Source: Anaerosphaera multitolerans (GTDB lineage: Bacteria; Bacillota; Clostridia; Tissierellales; Peptoniphilaceae). From it: a DNA stretch of 64,000 nucleotides. The notes below the pieces were generated by a model that did no database searches, was not told the origin of the DNA, and saw only the letters and a program-made list of their open reading frames with translations. The DNA is taken from positions 62,001-126,000 of the forward strand of contig NZ_RLIH01000005.1 of assembly GCF_004006535.1 (NCBI RefSeq). The letters run 5' to 3'. Numbering within the stretch: position 1 is the first letter of the stretch; every line of letters starts with the position of its first letter. The position numbers and the translations under genes are program-made. Below, one piece after another: positions 36,419 to 44,850 of this stretch.

Positions 36419-36952
36419 TTAAAATGTTCTTATTGCAATTATCTTTTCAAATTCTCTTTCATAATTCCCGCTAAAAACTACTATATTTAGCTTTATAAGA
36501 TTTTCTTTAATTGTACAGCTTACATTCTTTACGTTATTAATTAACGTATTAGTTCCAAATGTTCCTACTGAATCAACATTAATATCAAATTTACGATCTA
36601 TATTTACTGCTTTTCTCGCTATGCGCTTACCATCAAATACATAATAAACATACCTATATCCCTTTTCATTTTTACAATTTACAATTGCAAAACCGAGACT
36701 ATTACGTTTACAATCTTCCACTATATAGTCAGCACTATTAATTTCATCTGCAATATAATTAAAAGTAAAGTATGTATCATTGAATATTAAATCATTACGA
36801 TTAGAAGTATTAAGAGTTTTTAAAGACATTCCAAGTAAAGAGTAGAGCAGAGGAAATATTAAAACTGAAATTCCAAGAACTATAATTAACTCAATTAACG
36901 TAAAACCCCTCAGTCGATAAAATTTTTTTAAGTATAACCTCACCCTTACCAT
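36419..36952 (-). CDS. Type IV prepilin-like protein (PilW/GspJ position)
   Basis: The class III signal RGFTLIELIIVLG (about 15-27) has the conserved G|F-T-L-I-E cleavage site and is followed by a hydrophobic helix. About 161 residues follow processing. The start is uncertain: ATG at 36952 and GTG at 36943 both lack well-spaced RBSs, and the frame overlaps the preceding prepilin gene by 62 bp. The C-terminal region is beta-rich. By size and order it corresponds to PilW/GspJ. A prepilin peptidase is needed but is not in this window. Confidence 0.8.
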   Translation of the reverse strand: MVRVRLYLKKFYRLRGFTLIELIIVLGISVLIFPLLYSLLGMSLKTLNTSNRNDLIFNDTYFTFNYIADEINSADYIVEDCKRNSLGFAIVNCKNEKGYRYVYYVFDGKRIARKAVNIDRKFDINVDSVGTFGTNTLINNVKNVSCTIKENLIKLNIVVFSGNYEREFEKIIAIRTF

Positions 36953-37244
36953 CCTTTTCTTTAATATGTAAAGTTATTTCTCTAAGGTTTTCTCCAATTT
37001 CTTTACTTTCAACCTTTGAATAAAATTTTTCTTGGACATAACTGTCAATGTATAAATTTCCACTATATATTTCAGATGTTATATTTTCCATTTGATTTCT
37101 TGCCTCCAAGTACATTTCCTGTTTTACTTTCAAATTATTTTGATTTTGTAAAACTCCATTTATTGAAGGCAGCAAATAAGATGCTAAAATACTTAGAAGC
37201 ATAACAGTAAAAATAATTTCAATAAGAGTAAATCCCTTTTTCAT
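36891..37244 (-). CDS. Type IV prepilin-like protein (PilV/GspI position)
   Basis: 117 residues with MKKGFTLIEIIFTVMLLSIL, a short leader cleaved after Gly4 and an N-terminal hydrophobic helix that includes the conserved Glu5 of the mature protein. The rest is a small beta-rich head. It overlaps both neighbours (26 bp upstream, 62 bp downstream), which indicates tight coupling. Length and order fit the PilV/GspI minor pilin. Confidence 0.85.
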   Translation of the reverse strand: MKKGFTLIEIIFTVMLLSILASYLLPSINGVLQNQNNLKVKQEMYLEARNQMENITSEIYSGNLYIDSYVQEKFYSKVESKEIGENLREITLHIKEKDGKGEVILKKILSTEGFYVN

Positions 37245-37677
37245 CTTTTAAATTCACCTTGCCTGTTACTGGTTCAATAGTAATTTCATATATCTTTTTA
37301 GGTGTTGATAATTCTATAGTTCCGGAACTTCCATAAGCACTTACACCTCTCTTGGTAAATTCTACTGTTCTTGTTGTTTCGATATTTCCATCTTTTCTCT
37401 TAAATTTTATTTTGATTTTTTCTGAATACTCTCTATTTTCACTAATGTCTCCACAAATAATAGTATAGCTATTTTCATTATTAAATTTAACTTTGGAGTT
37501 ATCTTTTTTAGATATAGCTAAGTTCCTTGCATTTTTTAAATCTCTATGTATTAATTTAACATCTTCTCTTATTTTAAAATCCTCTACCATTGCACTGCTA
37601 AAAACTCCTATACTTAGTAAAATTAATAGTATAGATATTACAATAATTATTTCTATAAGAGTAAAAGCCTTCTTCAT
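37219..37677 (-). CDS. Type IV prepilin-like protein (FimU/GspH position)
   Basis: 152 residues from the ATG at 37677, which lies within the stop of the upstream gene (ATGA overlap) and has GGGTGG upstream. MKKAFTLIEIIIVISILLI carries the cleavage site after Ala4, an unusual but accepted residue at -1. The mature part has basic, strand-rich sequence typical of GspH/FimT pseudopilins. Confidence 0.85.
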   Translation of the reverse strand: MKKAFTLIEIIIVISILLILLSIGVFSSAMVEDFKIREDVKLIHRDLKNARNLAISKKDNSKVKFNNENSYTIICGDISENREYSEKIKIKFKRKDGNIETTRTVEFTKRGVSAYGSSGTIELSTPKKIYEITIEPVTGKVNLKDEKGIYSY

Positions 37678-38837
37678 AGTTCCACCCAAAAATCACCTAT
37701 GGAAAATACACCCTTCTCTTCTATGTAATCGGGTATTTTATAGTATATTCCCCTTAGATTTTTAATATTTTCAAACTCTAAAATATTTAACTCATCTTCT
37801 ACTATTTTTAAGCTATATGGAATTTTTTCAGAACACATTATGCCAAACTCACCATTTAATTCTTGAGGTGAAAATAATGTAAATTTCAATTTTTTAAAGT
37901 CTTTAACCTCATTAAAATATAAATATATGTTTTTATTTTCAAATTTATCATTTAAATTATAATGTATAAAAAGCAGATCTTCATTTTCAGGTTTAAATAA
38001 AGTCACATCCTCTCCACTATCACAAAATAAATGTAAATCTTCATAATCAATATTGTATTTAATGAGTTTGTTTTCTAAAATTATATCTCTATCTGTGTAA
38101 TCTAAATTTAAATTTTCGGATTTTTCTTTAAAGGAATTTAAAACTCCAATATTTTCTTGCTTTTCTATGTCCTTTTCTTTTTTATAGGCTTCCTTCTTTA
38201 CTTCCTCCTTCCCTTTTAAATTATTCTTTACTTCTTTTAAGTTTTTCTCTTTGCTAGATTTTTCTATTCTATTTTTAAAATATAATTTTTCCAATTCAAT
38301 ATTCTCATTTAAATTTGTCTTCTCCGAACTTTCACTAGTTGAATTTTGCTCATTGGATTCTTTAAACAACTCTATAGTTCCATAATAACCTTCTTCCCCT
38401 AAATTTATATGTACTTTATCTGGAATTAGATGTTTTGAAATTTCAGTTATTTTATTAATTTTAGATTTGGGTAAATTAAACTCATATTTTGATATGGTAT
38501 TGTCTTTTGTATTTGTTTCCAAGATATATGGAAATTGTAATGTGAAGTTTTTAAGATTTTCAGGATTTTGCAATTTGTTAATATGTGTAGTTTCATTATT
38601 TATTATATTATCTTTTTCAATCAAATTATTATGTTTTTTATACTCTTCATTCTGTAACTTTATAGACTTTTTTAAACTTTCATTTTCAATGTTATATGCC
38701 GATACTAAGTTAATTTTATCCTTATACACAAGTCCATATATTACAAACTCAACAATTAAAATAAATAGAATTAAGAATAATTTAATTTCTCTTTTTGAAA
38801 GTAATTTAATATCTGAGAATTTTTTTATTTTATACAC
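37674..38837 (-). CDS. Pilus-assembly-like bitopic protein (PilO/GspM-like, tentative)
   Basis: About 387 residues. A short basic cytoplasmic end (LSKREIK) precedes one TM helix (about 20-40) and a large extracytoplasmic part. A Lys/Glu-rich stretch (about 170-235) is probably coiled coil; the C-terminal third looks beta-rich. The layout recalls PilN/PilO or GspM proteins of pilus systems, but sequence similarity is not evident. GTG start at 38837 with AGGTGAT upstream; the GTG at 38846 overlaps that RBS. Confidence 0.6.
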   Translation of the reverse strand: MYKIKKFSDIKLLSKREIKLFLILFILIVEFVIYGLVYKDKINLVSAYNIENESLKKSIKLQNEEYKKHNNLIEKDNIINNETTHINKLQNPENLKNFTLQFPYILETNTKDNTISKYEFNLPKSKINKITEISKHLIPDKVHINLGEEGYYGTIELFKESNEQNSTSESSEKTNLNENIELEKLYFKNRIEKSSKEKNLKEVKNNLKGKEEVKKEAYKKEKDIEKQENIGVLNSFKEKSENLNLDYTDRDIILENKLIKYNIDYEDLHLFCDSGEDVTLFKPENEDLLFIHYNLNDKFENKNIYLYFNEVKDFKKLKFTLFSPQELNGEFGIMCSEKIPYSLKIVEDELNILEFENIKNLRGIYYKIPDYIEEKGVFSIGDFWVEL

Positions 38838-39384
38838 AAAAATCACCTATAACTCTCATTAATTCTTTTCTCATTAAATTATGCGTCTCTTTTGTAGGAT
38901 GTATGCCATCAAAAAACAAATTGTCATAATTTTCTACTTTATTTAATAAATTATAGTAGTCAATAAAATAATAATTATCCTTAAAAGCAATTCCTTTTAA
39001 AATTAAATTAAAATTCTTTAGTTTATGATTTGCAGAAATAAAAGTGCTACTATTACACCAACCTTCTGTAGCATCGCCAGAAATCCTATGCGGTGAACAT
39101 AAAATTATTTTCTTACCTTTTTTCTTAACACAATCAGTAATTTTTACAATATTTTCAATTGTTTTGTTCAAACTATAGTTTAATAGAAAATCATTTATTC
39201 CCACATAAATTAATACTAAATCCCCATCAATATAGGCAAGCTGCCTTAAACACTCTTGAGAGGTTGCGCCGTTTTCTCCTAAGTTTAGTGTTTTTAAATT
39301 GTTCTTTTTAAAATATACAAAAGAGTTTTCCTCTCCAACTCCAAATCCCTTGACTATGGAATCGCCTATTGCACTTAAAAGCAA
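38830..39384 (-). CDS. SGNH/GDSL hydrolase
   Basis: 184 residues of the SGNH fold: block I AIGDSIVKGFG with the catalytic Ser, Gly in LNLGENGATS, block III YVGINDFLLN with Asn, and block V FFDGIHPTKE with the Asp-His pair. No signal peptide, so it is probably cytoplasmic. Substrate unknown (acyl or acetyl esters). TTG start with AGGTGAT upstream. It sits between RNase G and the pilus-like genes and overlaps the next gene by 8 bp. Confidence 0.9.
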   Translation of the reverse strand: MLLSAIGDSIVKGFGVGEENSFVYFKKNNLKTLNLGENGATSQECLRQLAYIDGDLVLIYVGINDFLLNYSLNKTIENIVKITDCVKKKGKKIILCSPHRISGDATEGWCNSSTFISANHKLKNFNLILKGIAFKDNYYFIDYYNLLNKVENYDNLFFDGIHPTKETHNLMRKELMRVIGDFCV

Positions 39385-39387
39385 ACT

Positions 39388-40473
39388 TTAATCACCTATT
39401 TTCTTTTTCAATTCTTTTCCCGAGTTTTTTCTGCTTATTTCAACGAGCCCTAAATTAGTAAAACCAAAAACTTTAGTTTGCGAGTAATCTTCATTAAAGT
39501 ATGTCTTTAACGCACTTAAAAGTTTCCTTTTATGTTCTTCTTTCTTCATACTTATAAAATCCACCACTATAATACCTGAAATATTTCTTAATATAATTTG
39601 TTTGGCCACTTCTTTCGCTGCCCTTAAATTAACTTGAAGTATTCCATCTTCAAAATCAAGGTTTCCTTTGTAACTAGCAGAATTAACGTCAATTACACAT
39701 AGAGCCTCTGTCCTCTCTATTATTATGTTAGTACCGTTTTCAAGCTCAATTTTTTTCTGAAACAAGCTTTTATACTTATTAAATAAAATCGGATTATAGG
39801 AGATTTTAAATCCTTGTTTATAAACTGTGTTGTATTTTTCGCTATAAAGAGAATATAATTTAGGACTATTTATTATAACTTTATCTCCTTCTCTATAGTT
39901 CGCATTTAAAAACTCCGATAACTTATCCTTAGTATATAGTAACTTAGGTGTAGGTCTTAAATTAATTTCCCTTAAAACAGCCTCTGCATTAGTCTTTAAA
40001 TTAATATATTCCTCCACTAGATCAGAACCTAAAAAAGATTTGGCACCGCTTCTAAAAAGCACTCCCTCCATTTTATTCTCTTGGGCAATTTTTAATAGCA
40101 ATTTTCTTTCAGATTCTTCTAATTTTCTAGAAAACTTCAAAAACTTCCTTTGAGGAAAAAAAACAATTTGTTGGCCTGAAAAAGAAATTTCCATAGTTAA
40201 TTTTACAGCCTTGTCTCCCTCCGGAATTTTCTTTACCTGAACTAATATTTCGTCTGTCTCCTTAATATCACCTATAGAATCATTAAGTTCAAGATAACCA
40301 TACTTGTCCAGACCAATATCTACAAAAGCGCAATTCATAGATTTAGATATCTTATGAACTCTTCCCCTATAAATCGAATACAGATTAGAATCATCAAAAT
40401 CTATAATTCTTTTAATATCATCTTCATATTTAATTGCTACTTTTAAGAAATCGTCTATATAAAAAATTGTCAT
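39388..40473 (-). CDS. rng: Ribonuclease E/G family protein, C-terminally short
   Basis: Endoribonuclease of the RNase E/G family. An S1 domain (about 30-90, with SMNCAFVDIGLDKYGYL) is followed by the DNase-I-like catalytic region; both metal-binding Asp residues are present in CVIDVNSASYKGN and GIIVVDFISMKKE. The protein ends at LGLVEISRKNSGKELKKKIGD, just where the Zn-link CPxC motif normally follows, so it lacks Zn-link and the small domain (361 residues versus about 490 for RNase G). ATG with GAGGTTT upstream. Confidence 0.88.
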   Translation of the reverse strand: MTIFYIDDFLKVAIKYEDDIKRIIDFDDSNLYSIYRGRVHKISKSMNCAFVDIGLDKYGYLELNDSIGDIKETDEILVQVKKIPEGDKAVKLTMEISFSGQQIVFFPQRKFLKFSRKLEESERKLLLKIAQENKMEGVLFRSGAKSFLGSDLVEEYINLKTNAEAVLREINLRPTPKLLYTKDKLSEFLNANYREGDKVIINSPKLYSLYSEKYNTVYKQGFKISYNPILFNKYKSLFQKKIELENGTNIIIERTEALCVIDVNSASYKGNLDFEDGILQVNLRAAKEVAKQIILRNISGIIVVDFISMKKEEHKRKLLSALKTYFNEDYSQTKVFGFTNLGLVEISRKNSGKELKKKIGD

Positions 40474-40480
40474 AAAAACC

Positions 40481-41200
40481 TCAAATTAAATTGTTTTCTA
40501 AAAAACTGTAATAAGTATTATCTCCAATGATAATGTGATCAATAACGGGAATTTGTATAATTTCTCCAGCTTTCTTAATATTGTCTGTAAGAATTAAATC
40601 ATCCTTTGAAGGTGTAGGATCTCCGGAAGGATGGTTGTGTAGTAATATTATAGTATGGGCTAATTCATTAATAGCTGCGACAAAAACTTCTCTAGGGTGT
40701 ACTAATGTTGAATTGATTATACCTGTAGAAATGCTCTTTATTGATTCAATTTCTTTTTTTGTATTTAATATTGCAATTTTAAAAGTTTCTTGCTTTAAAA
40801 ATCTCATTTCACTCATAACGTAATCCACAATATCTTTAGGACAATTTACTTTTTTCCTGCTATGTACGCTTATTTTATTTATTCTCTTTCCTAAAGTTAC
40901 TGCCGCTAATATCATAGAAGCTTTATTTATGCCTACTCCTTTTATTTTCATTAAGTCTTTAATAGTTATGTCATTTATGGCATAAATGCCTGTTTCCTCT
41001 TTAACACCTTCCCGTTGTAGTGAATTTATAATTTCCTGTGATAATTGAACAGAAGTTTTTGTCTTTGTACCCGTTCTGATAATAAGTGCAATTAACTCTG
41101 CATTAGATAAAGTATCCGCTCCATACTTAATAAGTTTTTCTTGAGGTCTATCTTCAGCGGGCAAATCTTTTAATTTATAATTCATCTCCACTTTTTTCAT
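40481..41200 (-). CDS. radC: RadC family protein (JAB metalloprotease fold)
   Basis: 239 residues: an N-terminal helix-hairpin-helix region (LPAEDRPQEKLIKYGADTLSNAEL, KGVGINKASMILAA) and a C-terminal JAB1/MPN-like domain with the metal motif LLHNHPSGDPTPSKDD and upstream EVFVAA Glu. The biochemical role is unsettled. ATG at 41200 with GAGGT upstream; it overlaps maf by 26 bp. The maf-radC pairing is common in Firmicutes. Confidence 0.94.
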   Translation of the reverse strand: MKKVEMNYKLKDLPAEDRPQEKLIKYGADTLSNAELIALIIRTGTKTKTSVQLSQEIINSLQREGVKEETGIYAINDITIKDLMKIKGVGINKASMILAAVTLGKRINKISVHSRKKVNCPKDIVDYVMSEMRFLKQETFKIAILNTKKEIESIKSISTGIINSTLVHPREVFVAAINELAHTIILLHNHPSGDPTPSKDDLILTDNIKKAGEIIQIPVIDHIIIGDNTYYSFLENNLI

Positions 41201-41783
41201 TTTTTAAAACCTCTTTCAATAAAGAAATTCCAAATAATTTTTTTAAATCATCTGCTATTTTAGAAATCGGAAGACCTACTATGTTTTCAAAACTACCTTG
41301 CATAGAATCTATTAGCAAACTTCCATAACCTTGAATTGCATACGATCCGGACTTCCCCCAAAATTCCTCAGTATTTAAATAATCCTCAACCTCTTCTTCA
41401 GTTAAATCCTTAAAAAACACATAAGATACTACGTAATCCGTATACTTAATATTTTTCTCTAATTTAAAAATGGAGTATCCTGTGATTACTTTATGTTTTT
41501 TTCCAGAAAGTCGCTGCAACATATTTTTTGCATCTTCTCTATTCTGAGGCTTTCCCAAAATCTCACCGTTAAAATCAATAACAGTATCAGCAGATATAAC
41601 TATATTACTTGGATTTTCCAAAGCTACTGCAATACCCTTTTCAAAAGACAGTGCCATTACTAATTGAATCGGATTATCATAATAGTCATTATTCTCATCA
41701 ATATCAGAGCTAACAATTGAAATATCTGTAAACCTGCTTAAAATTTCCTGTCTCCTTGGTGAATTTGATGCAAGAATTATCAT
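41175..41783 (-). CDS. maf: Maf family nucleoside triphosphate pyrophosphatase
   Basis: Maf proteins hydrolyse non-canonical or modified NTPs (dTTP/UTP class in many members). IILASNSPRRQEIL at the N-terminus, VISADTVIDFNGEILGKP, and the YAIQGYGSLLIDSMQGSFENIVGLP region are family signatures. 202 residues. ATG with GGAGAATT upstream, overlapping the preceding transporter gene by 4 bp. Confidence 0.94.
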   Translation of the reverse strand: MIILASNSPRRQEILSRFTDISIVSSDIDENNDYYDNPIQLVMALSFEKGIAVALENPSNIVISADTVIDFNGEILGKPQNREDAKNMLQRLSGKKHKVITGYSIFKLEKNIKYTDYVVSYVFFKDLTEEEVEDYLNTEEFWGKSGSYAIQGYGSLLIDSMQGSFENIVGLPISKIADDLKKLFGISLLKEVLKNEKSGDEL

Positions 41784-42292
41784 TCTAAATTCTCCTTTAT
41801 GGTTTTCTTTAAATTAGTAACTACCATCTCACTGGTTATTCCTACAAAATAACCTGTAAATAGGCCTAGTATTAACAATACAGGCAAGTAAGAAAAAATC
41901 ATTATGTTATTTAAAATAAATGAAGCAACTAAAACCTGTCCGAAATTATGAAAAAAAGCACCTATTAAGCTTACTCCAATTAAGGATAAATACTTATTTA
42001 AATATTTGTCTGCTAAAATCATAGAAATAGAACTTAAAACAGCTCCAATAAAAGAAAAGATAAAAGCTGAAAAAGAGCCTGTTACTAAAACTAAAATTAT
42101 AGATTTTAAAACAGATACTACTAGCCCCTCTCTATATCCAAAAGTAATAATAGTAACTAACACCACTATATTTGAAAGCCCCAATTTAGCTCCCGGTATA
42201 GGAACCGGAACAGGTATTATACTTTCAAATAAACCTAGGACTATACCCACTGAAGTTAAAAGTGACAAATAAATCATTTTTTTTGTCTTCAT
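41780..42292 (-). CDS. Gx transporter family protein (HepS1-like)
   Basis: 170 residues with five to six TM helices. The motif PIPGAKLGLSNIVVLVTI (about 31-48) is typical of the Gx transporter/heptaprenyl diphosphate synthase component I family, whose members are thought to be S-like subunits. It follows the NusG-II protein with a 4-bp overlap, as often seen downstream of rnf operons. Substrate unknown. Confidence 0.87.
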   Translation of the reverse strand: MKTKKMIYLSLLTSVGIVLGLFESIIPVPVPIPGAKLGLSNIVVLVTIITFGYREGLVVSVLKSIILVLVTGSFSAFIFSFIGAVLSSISMILADKYLNKYLSLIGVSLIGAFFHNFGQVLVASFILNNIMIFSYLPVLLILGLFTGYFVGITSEMVVTNLKKTIKENLE

Positions 42293-42672
42293 TGTAAAAT
42301 CACATCCACTTCATCTTCTAAGTACTGATCTACTTCTATGGAAACCATTAATCTATTTGGAAGACATACTAAAGATTGTCCAATTTCACTGATTTTTCCC
42401 ATTTTTATACAGGTTTTATCTTTACAGGTTGAATCTTTTATATAGATATGATTATTCTCAATTACTAAAATATTTTTCCCAAACTTGCTATTTACAATTA
42501 TTTCTTTATCCTTTAAATTTTTGTCTAGTTTATATTTGTCCACTATTTCTCCATTTATATTTATTACAAGATATTTTTCCGAAGAAGTATTTAATCTTGA
42601 TGCTGAATAGGAAAAAATAGAAAAAGCTATTAAAATAATTAATAGCGTTACAATGTAGTCACCTTTTTTCAT
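42289..42672 (-). CDS. NusG domain II (DUF1312) membrane-anchored protein
   Basis: 127 residues: one TM helix (about 7-26), then a beta-barrel domain of the NusG-II/DUF1312 type. Family pattern is EIIVNSKFGKNILVIENN, then CKDKTCIKMGKIS with two Cys, and QSLVCLPNRLMVSIE. It is often found next to Rnf and Gx transporter genes in anaerobes; a role in redox or flavin/metal maturation is possible but unproven. ATG with AGAGGT upstream; first gene of its operon. Confidence 0.88.
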   Translation of the reverse strand: MKKGDYIVTLLIILIAFSIFSYSASRLNTSSEKYLVININGEIVDKYKLDKNLKDKEIIVNSKFGKNILVIENNHIYIKDSTCKDKTCIKMGKISEIGQSLVCLPNRLMVSIEVDQYLEDEVDVILQ

Positions 42673-42688
42673 AATATACCTCTAATGA

Positions 42689-42718
42689 ATTATATCAACT
42701 TTCAGTCCAGCAATGCAA
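42689..42718 (-). promoter_or_regulatory. Promoter of the NusG-II/Gx/maf/radC/rng/pilin operon
   Basis: TTGCAT (42713-42718), 18-bp spacer, TATAAT (42689-42694) on the minus strand, right after the rnf terminator. Genes follow with overlaps or gaps under 20 bp down to 35440. Confidence 0.65.
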
Positions 42719-42721
42719 GTT

Positions 42722-42749
42722 AAAAAGCACTGAATTATCAGTGCTTTTA
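42722..42749 (-). terminator. Intrinsic terminator of the rnf operon
   Basis: Minus strand AAAAGCACTGA, loop TAAT, TCAGTGCTTTT then TTAAC. An 11-bp stem directly after the rnfB stop codon. Confidence 0.88.
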
Positions 42750-42751
42750 CT

Positions 42752-43651
42752 TTATTTAGTAGATTCCATATCCTTTTCAGCTTTTGCTTTTAAAAGTTCT
42801 TGTTTTTTCTTTTCTGCAGCTTCTTTTTGCTTTTGTTTCATCTTTTCCACTCTTTCAGGATATTCTGAGAATATAGCTCCTGTAGGACATTTAGAAACAC
42901 AGATGCCACAGTTTATACATTTTTCATAATCTATTTTTGCCAGATTGTTCTCTACATGAATAGCATCTTTAGGACAACTTTTTTCACAAATTTTACATGA
43001 AATACAACCAACAGAACAATTTACTCTGACTACTTTTCCAACATCGTTGGAATTACATTTAACCACTGTCTTACTTTTATATGGAACTAAGTCTATTAAA
43101 TGTTTAGGACAAATTTCAATACATTTTTTACAGGCAACGCATTTTTCTTTGTCAACTACTGCTACGCCATCAATGATATGAATCGCATCAAATTCACAAA
43201 CGCTCACACAAGTTCCGCCGCCTAAACAACCGTAGTTACAAGCTTTTGAACCCTTTTGAAAGTCTGATATCAATCTACAATCTACAAGACCATTATAGTT
43301 ATATTTATCTTTTGCTTTTTCACAAGTTCCTTGACACATTACGCAAGCAACTTCTTTTTCAACATCTCCGGCATTAACTCCCATAATATCTGCGATTTTA
43401 TCTGCAGCTTCTTTACCTCCAATGGAACAAGCTGTTACAGGAGCCGCTCCATCAGCTATAGCTTGAGCTAATCCATCACAACCGGGAAATCCACAAGCTC
43501 CGCAATTTGCTCCCGGAAGAGCATCTCTAATCATTTCAACTTTAACATCAGTTTCAACGGCGAATACACGTGAAGCTATTGAAAGCACAACTCCAAAAAT
43601 CGCCCCTATTACTCCTAAAATTCCAATTGGAAGTACAATCATATCTACCAT
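42752..43651 (-). CDS. rnfB: Rnf complex subunit B (iron-sulfur protein)
   Basis: RnfB takes electrons from ferredoxin in the ion-pumping ferredoxin:NAD+ oxidoreductase. One TM helix (about 5-25), a 4Fe-4S motif CGACGFPGCDGLA (about 52-64), and ferredoxin-type clusters CVACKKCIEICP, CISCKICEKSCP, CINCGICVSKCP. A Lys/Glu-rich tail follows. The start at 43651 gives AGGAGG an eight-base spacing; the ATG at 43657 is two bases from it. Last gene of rnfCDGEAB. Confidence 0.97.
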   Translation of the reverse strand: MVDMIVLPIGILGVIGAIFGVVLSIASRVFAVETDVKVEMIRDALPGANCGACGFPGCDGLAQAIADGAAPVTACSIGGKEAADKIADIMGVNAGDVEKEVACVMCQGTCEKAKDKYNYNGLVDCRLISDFQKGSKACNYGCLGGGTCVSVCEFDAIHIIDGVAVVDKEKCVACKKCIEICPKHLIDLVPYKSKTVVKCNSNDVGKVVRVNCSVGCISCKICEKSCPKDAIHVENNLAKIDYEKCINCGICVSKCPTGAIFSEYPERVEKMKQKQKEAAEKKKQELLKAKAEKDMESTK

Positions 43652-43663
43652 ATTCATTACCTC

Positions 43664-44242
43664 CTATACCAATCCTGAAAAACCGGAAAATGCCAAAGCC
43701 ATTAATCCCGCACTAATTAAAGCTATAGGAACTCCTTCAAGAGCTTTAGGAACATTTCCAAGAGCAAGTCTTTCACGCAATGTACTCATTAAAACCAATG
43801 CTAAGGTAAAACCTAAAGAAGCACCAAGTCCACTGAATATTGTTTCAATTAAATTATATCCATTTTGAACATTAAGTACTGTAACCCCTAATACAACACA
43901 GTTAGTAGTAATTAAAGGTAAATAAACTCCCATTGCCGTATAAAGAGCAGGAGATGTTTTTTTAATAACCATCTCAACAAATTGCACCAAGGAAGCAATT
44001 ACTAGAATAAATACTATTGTCTGTAAATATTCAAGTCCAAATTTATTTAGAATAAATACCTGTAGACACCAAGTGATAGCCGAAGCTATTACAACAACAA
44101 AAGTTACTGCCACTCCCATACCAAGAGCTGTTTCGGTTTTTGATGACACTCCTAAAAAAGGACAAATTCCCAAAAACTGAGCAAAGATATAGTTGTTAAC
44201 CAATATAGTCGATATAAGTATTGTTATTATATTACTCATCAT
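43664..44242 (-). CDS. rnfA: Rnf complex subunit A
   Basis: Integral membrane subunit with six TM helices, homologous to RnfE and NqrE. NYIFAQFLGICPFLGVS at about 17-33 holds a conserved Cys of the membrane 2Fe-2S/iron site region; GVYLPLITTNCVVLGV carries the matching Cys. 192 residues. It is 2 bp after rnfE and 12 bp before rnfB. Confidence 0.96.
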   Translation of the reverse strand: MMSNIITILISTILVNNYIFAQFLGICPFLGVSSKTETALGMGVAVTFVVVIASAITWCLQVFILNKFGLEYLQTIVFILVIASLVQFVEMVIKKTSPALYTAMGVYLPLITTNCVVLGVTVLNVQNGYNLIETIFSGLGASLGFTLALVLMSTLRERLALGNVPKALEGVPIALISAGLMALAFSGFSGLV

Positions 44243-44244
44243 AA

Positions 44245-44841
44245 TTATTCACCCCTACTTGAAAGTAATCTTTTAAAACCGGCAATTAAAAAGCCAAGTA
44301 ATATAAAAGCTCCTGCCGGTGCACCCATTAATCCAATGCCAGGGTAAGACTCAGGAAGAATTTGAAAATCTAAAAGTGTACCATAACCTAAAAATTCTCT
44401 TATTAAACCCATGGAAACGACAGCTAAAGTATAACCGCATCCAGTTCCCAAACCGTCAACAATGGAAGGAATAAATTTATTTTTATAGGCAAAACCTTCC
44501 GCCTCCCCTAAAATACAACAGTTTACAACTATTAGAGGTAAGAATATACCCAAAGCACTGTAGATACCAGGCGAATAAGCATGAAGTATCATTTCAACCA
44601 AAGTTACAAAAGTTGCAATTACAACTATAAAACAAGGTATTCTGATTTTATCAGGTATTACATTTCTCAGTAAAGAAACTACACCGTTACTCATTATTAA
44701 AACAAAAGTTACTGCTATTCCCATTGCAATTGAATTTTGCAGAGTATTTGTAATGGCAAGTACTGAACACAACCCTATTAACTGCATAAATATGGGGTTG
44801 TTTTTTATCATTCCGTTAATAAAAACTTTTTTTAAATTCAT
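44245..44841 (-). CDS. rnfE: Rnf complex subunit E
   Basis: Integral membrane subunit, six TM helices, paralogous to RnfA with inverted topology. NPIFMQLIGLCSVLAIT near the N-terminus and GIFLPLIVVNCCILGEAEGFA are the conserved Cys-containing segments. 198 residues. ATG with GGGGTTAA upstream. Confidence 0.96.
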   Translation of the reverse strand: MNLKKVFINGMIKNNPIFMQLIGLCSVLAITNTLQNSIAMGIAVTFVLIMSNGVVSLLRNVIPDKIRIPCFIVVIATFVTLVEMILHAYSPGIYSALGIFLPLIVVNCCILGEAEGFAYKNKFIPSIVDGLGTGCGYTLAVVSMGLIREFLGYGTLLDFQILPESYPGIGLMGAPAGAFILLGFLIAGFKRLLSSRGE

Positions 44842-44850
44842 GTTAACCCC

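Noticed and set aside
38467-38862. 131-codon plus-strand frame opposite the PilO-like gene
   Set aside because: Hydrophobic antisense frame produced by Lys/Glu/Asn-rich coding on the minus strand; no RBS or promoter.
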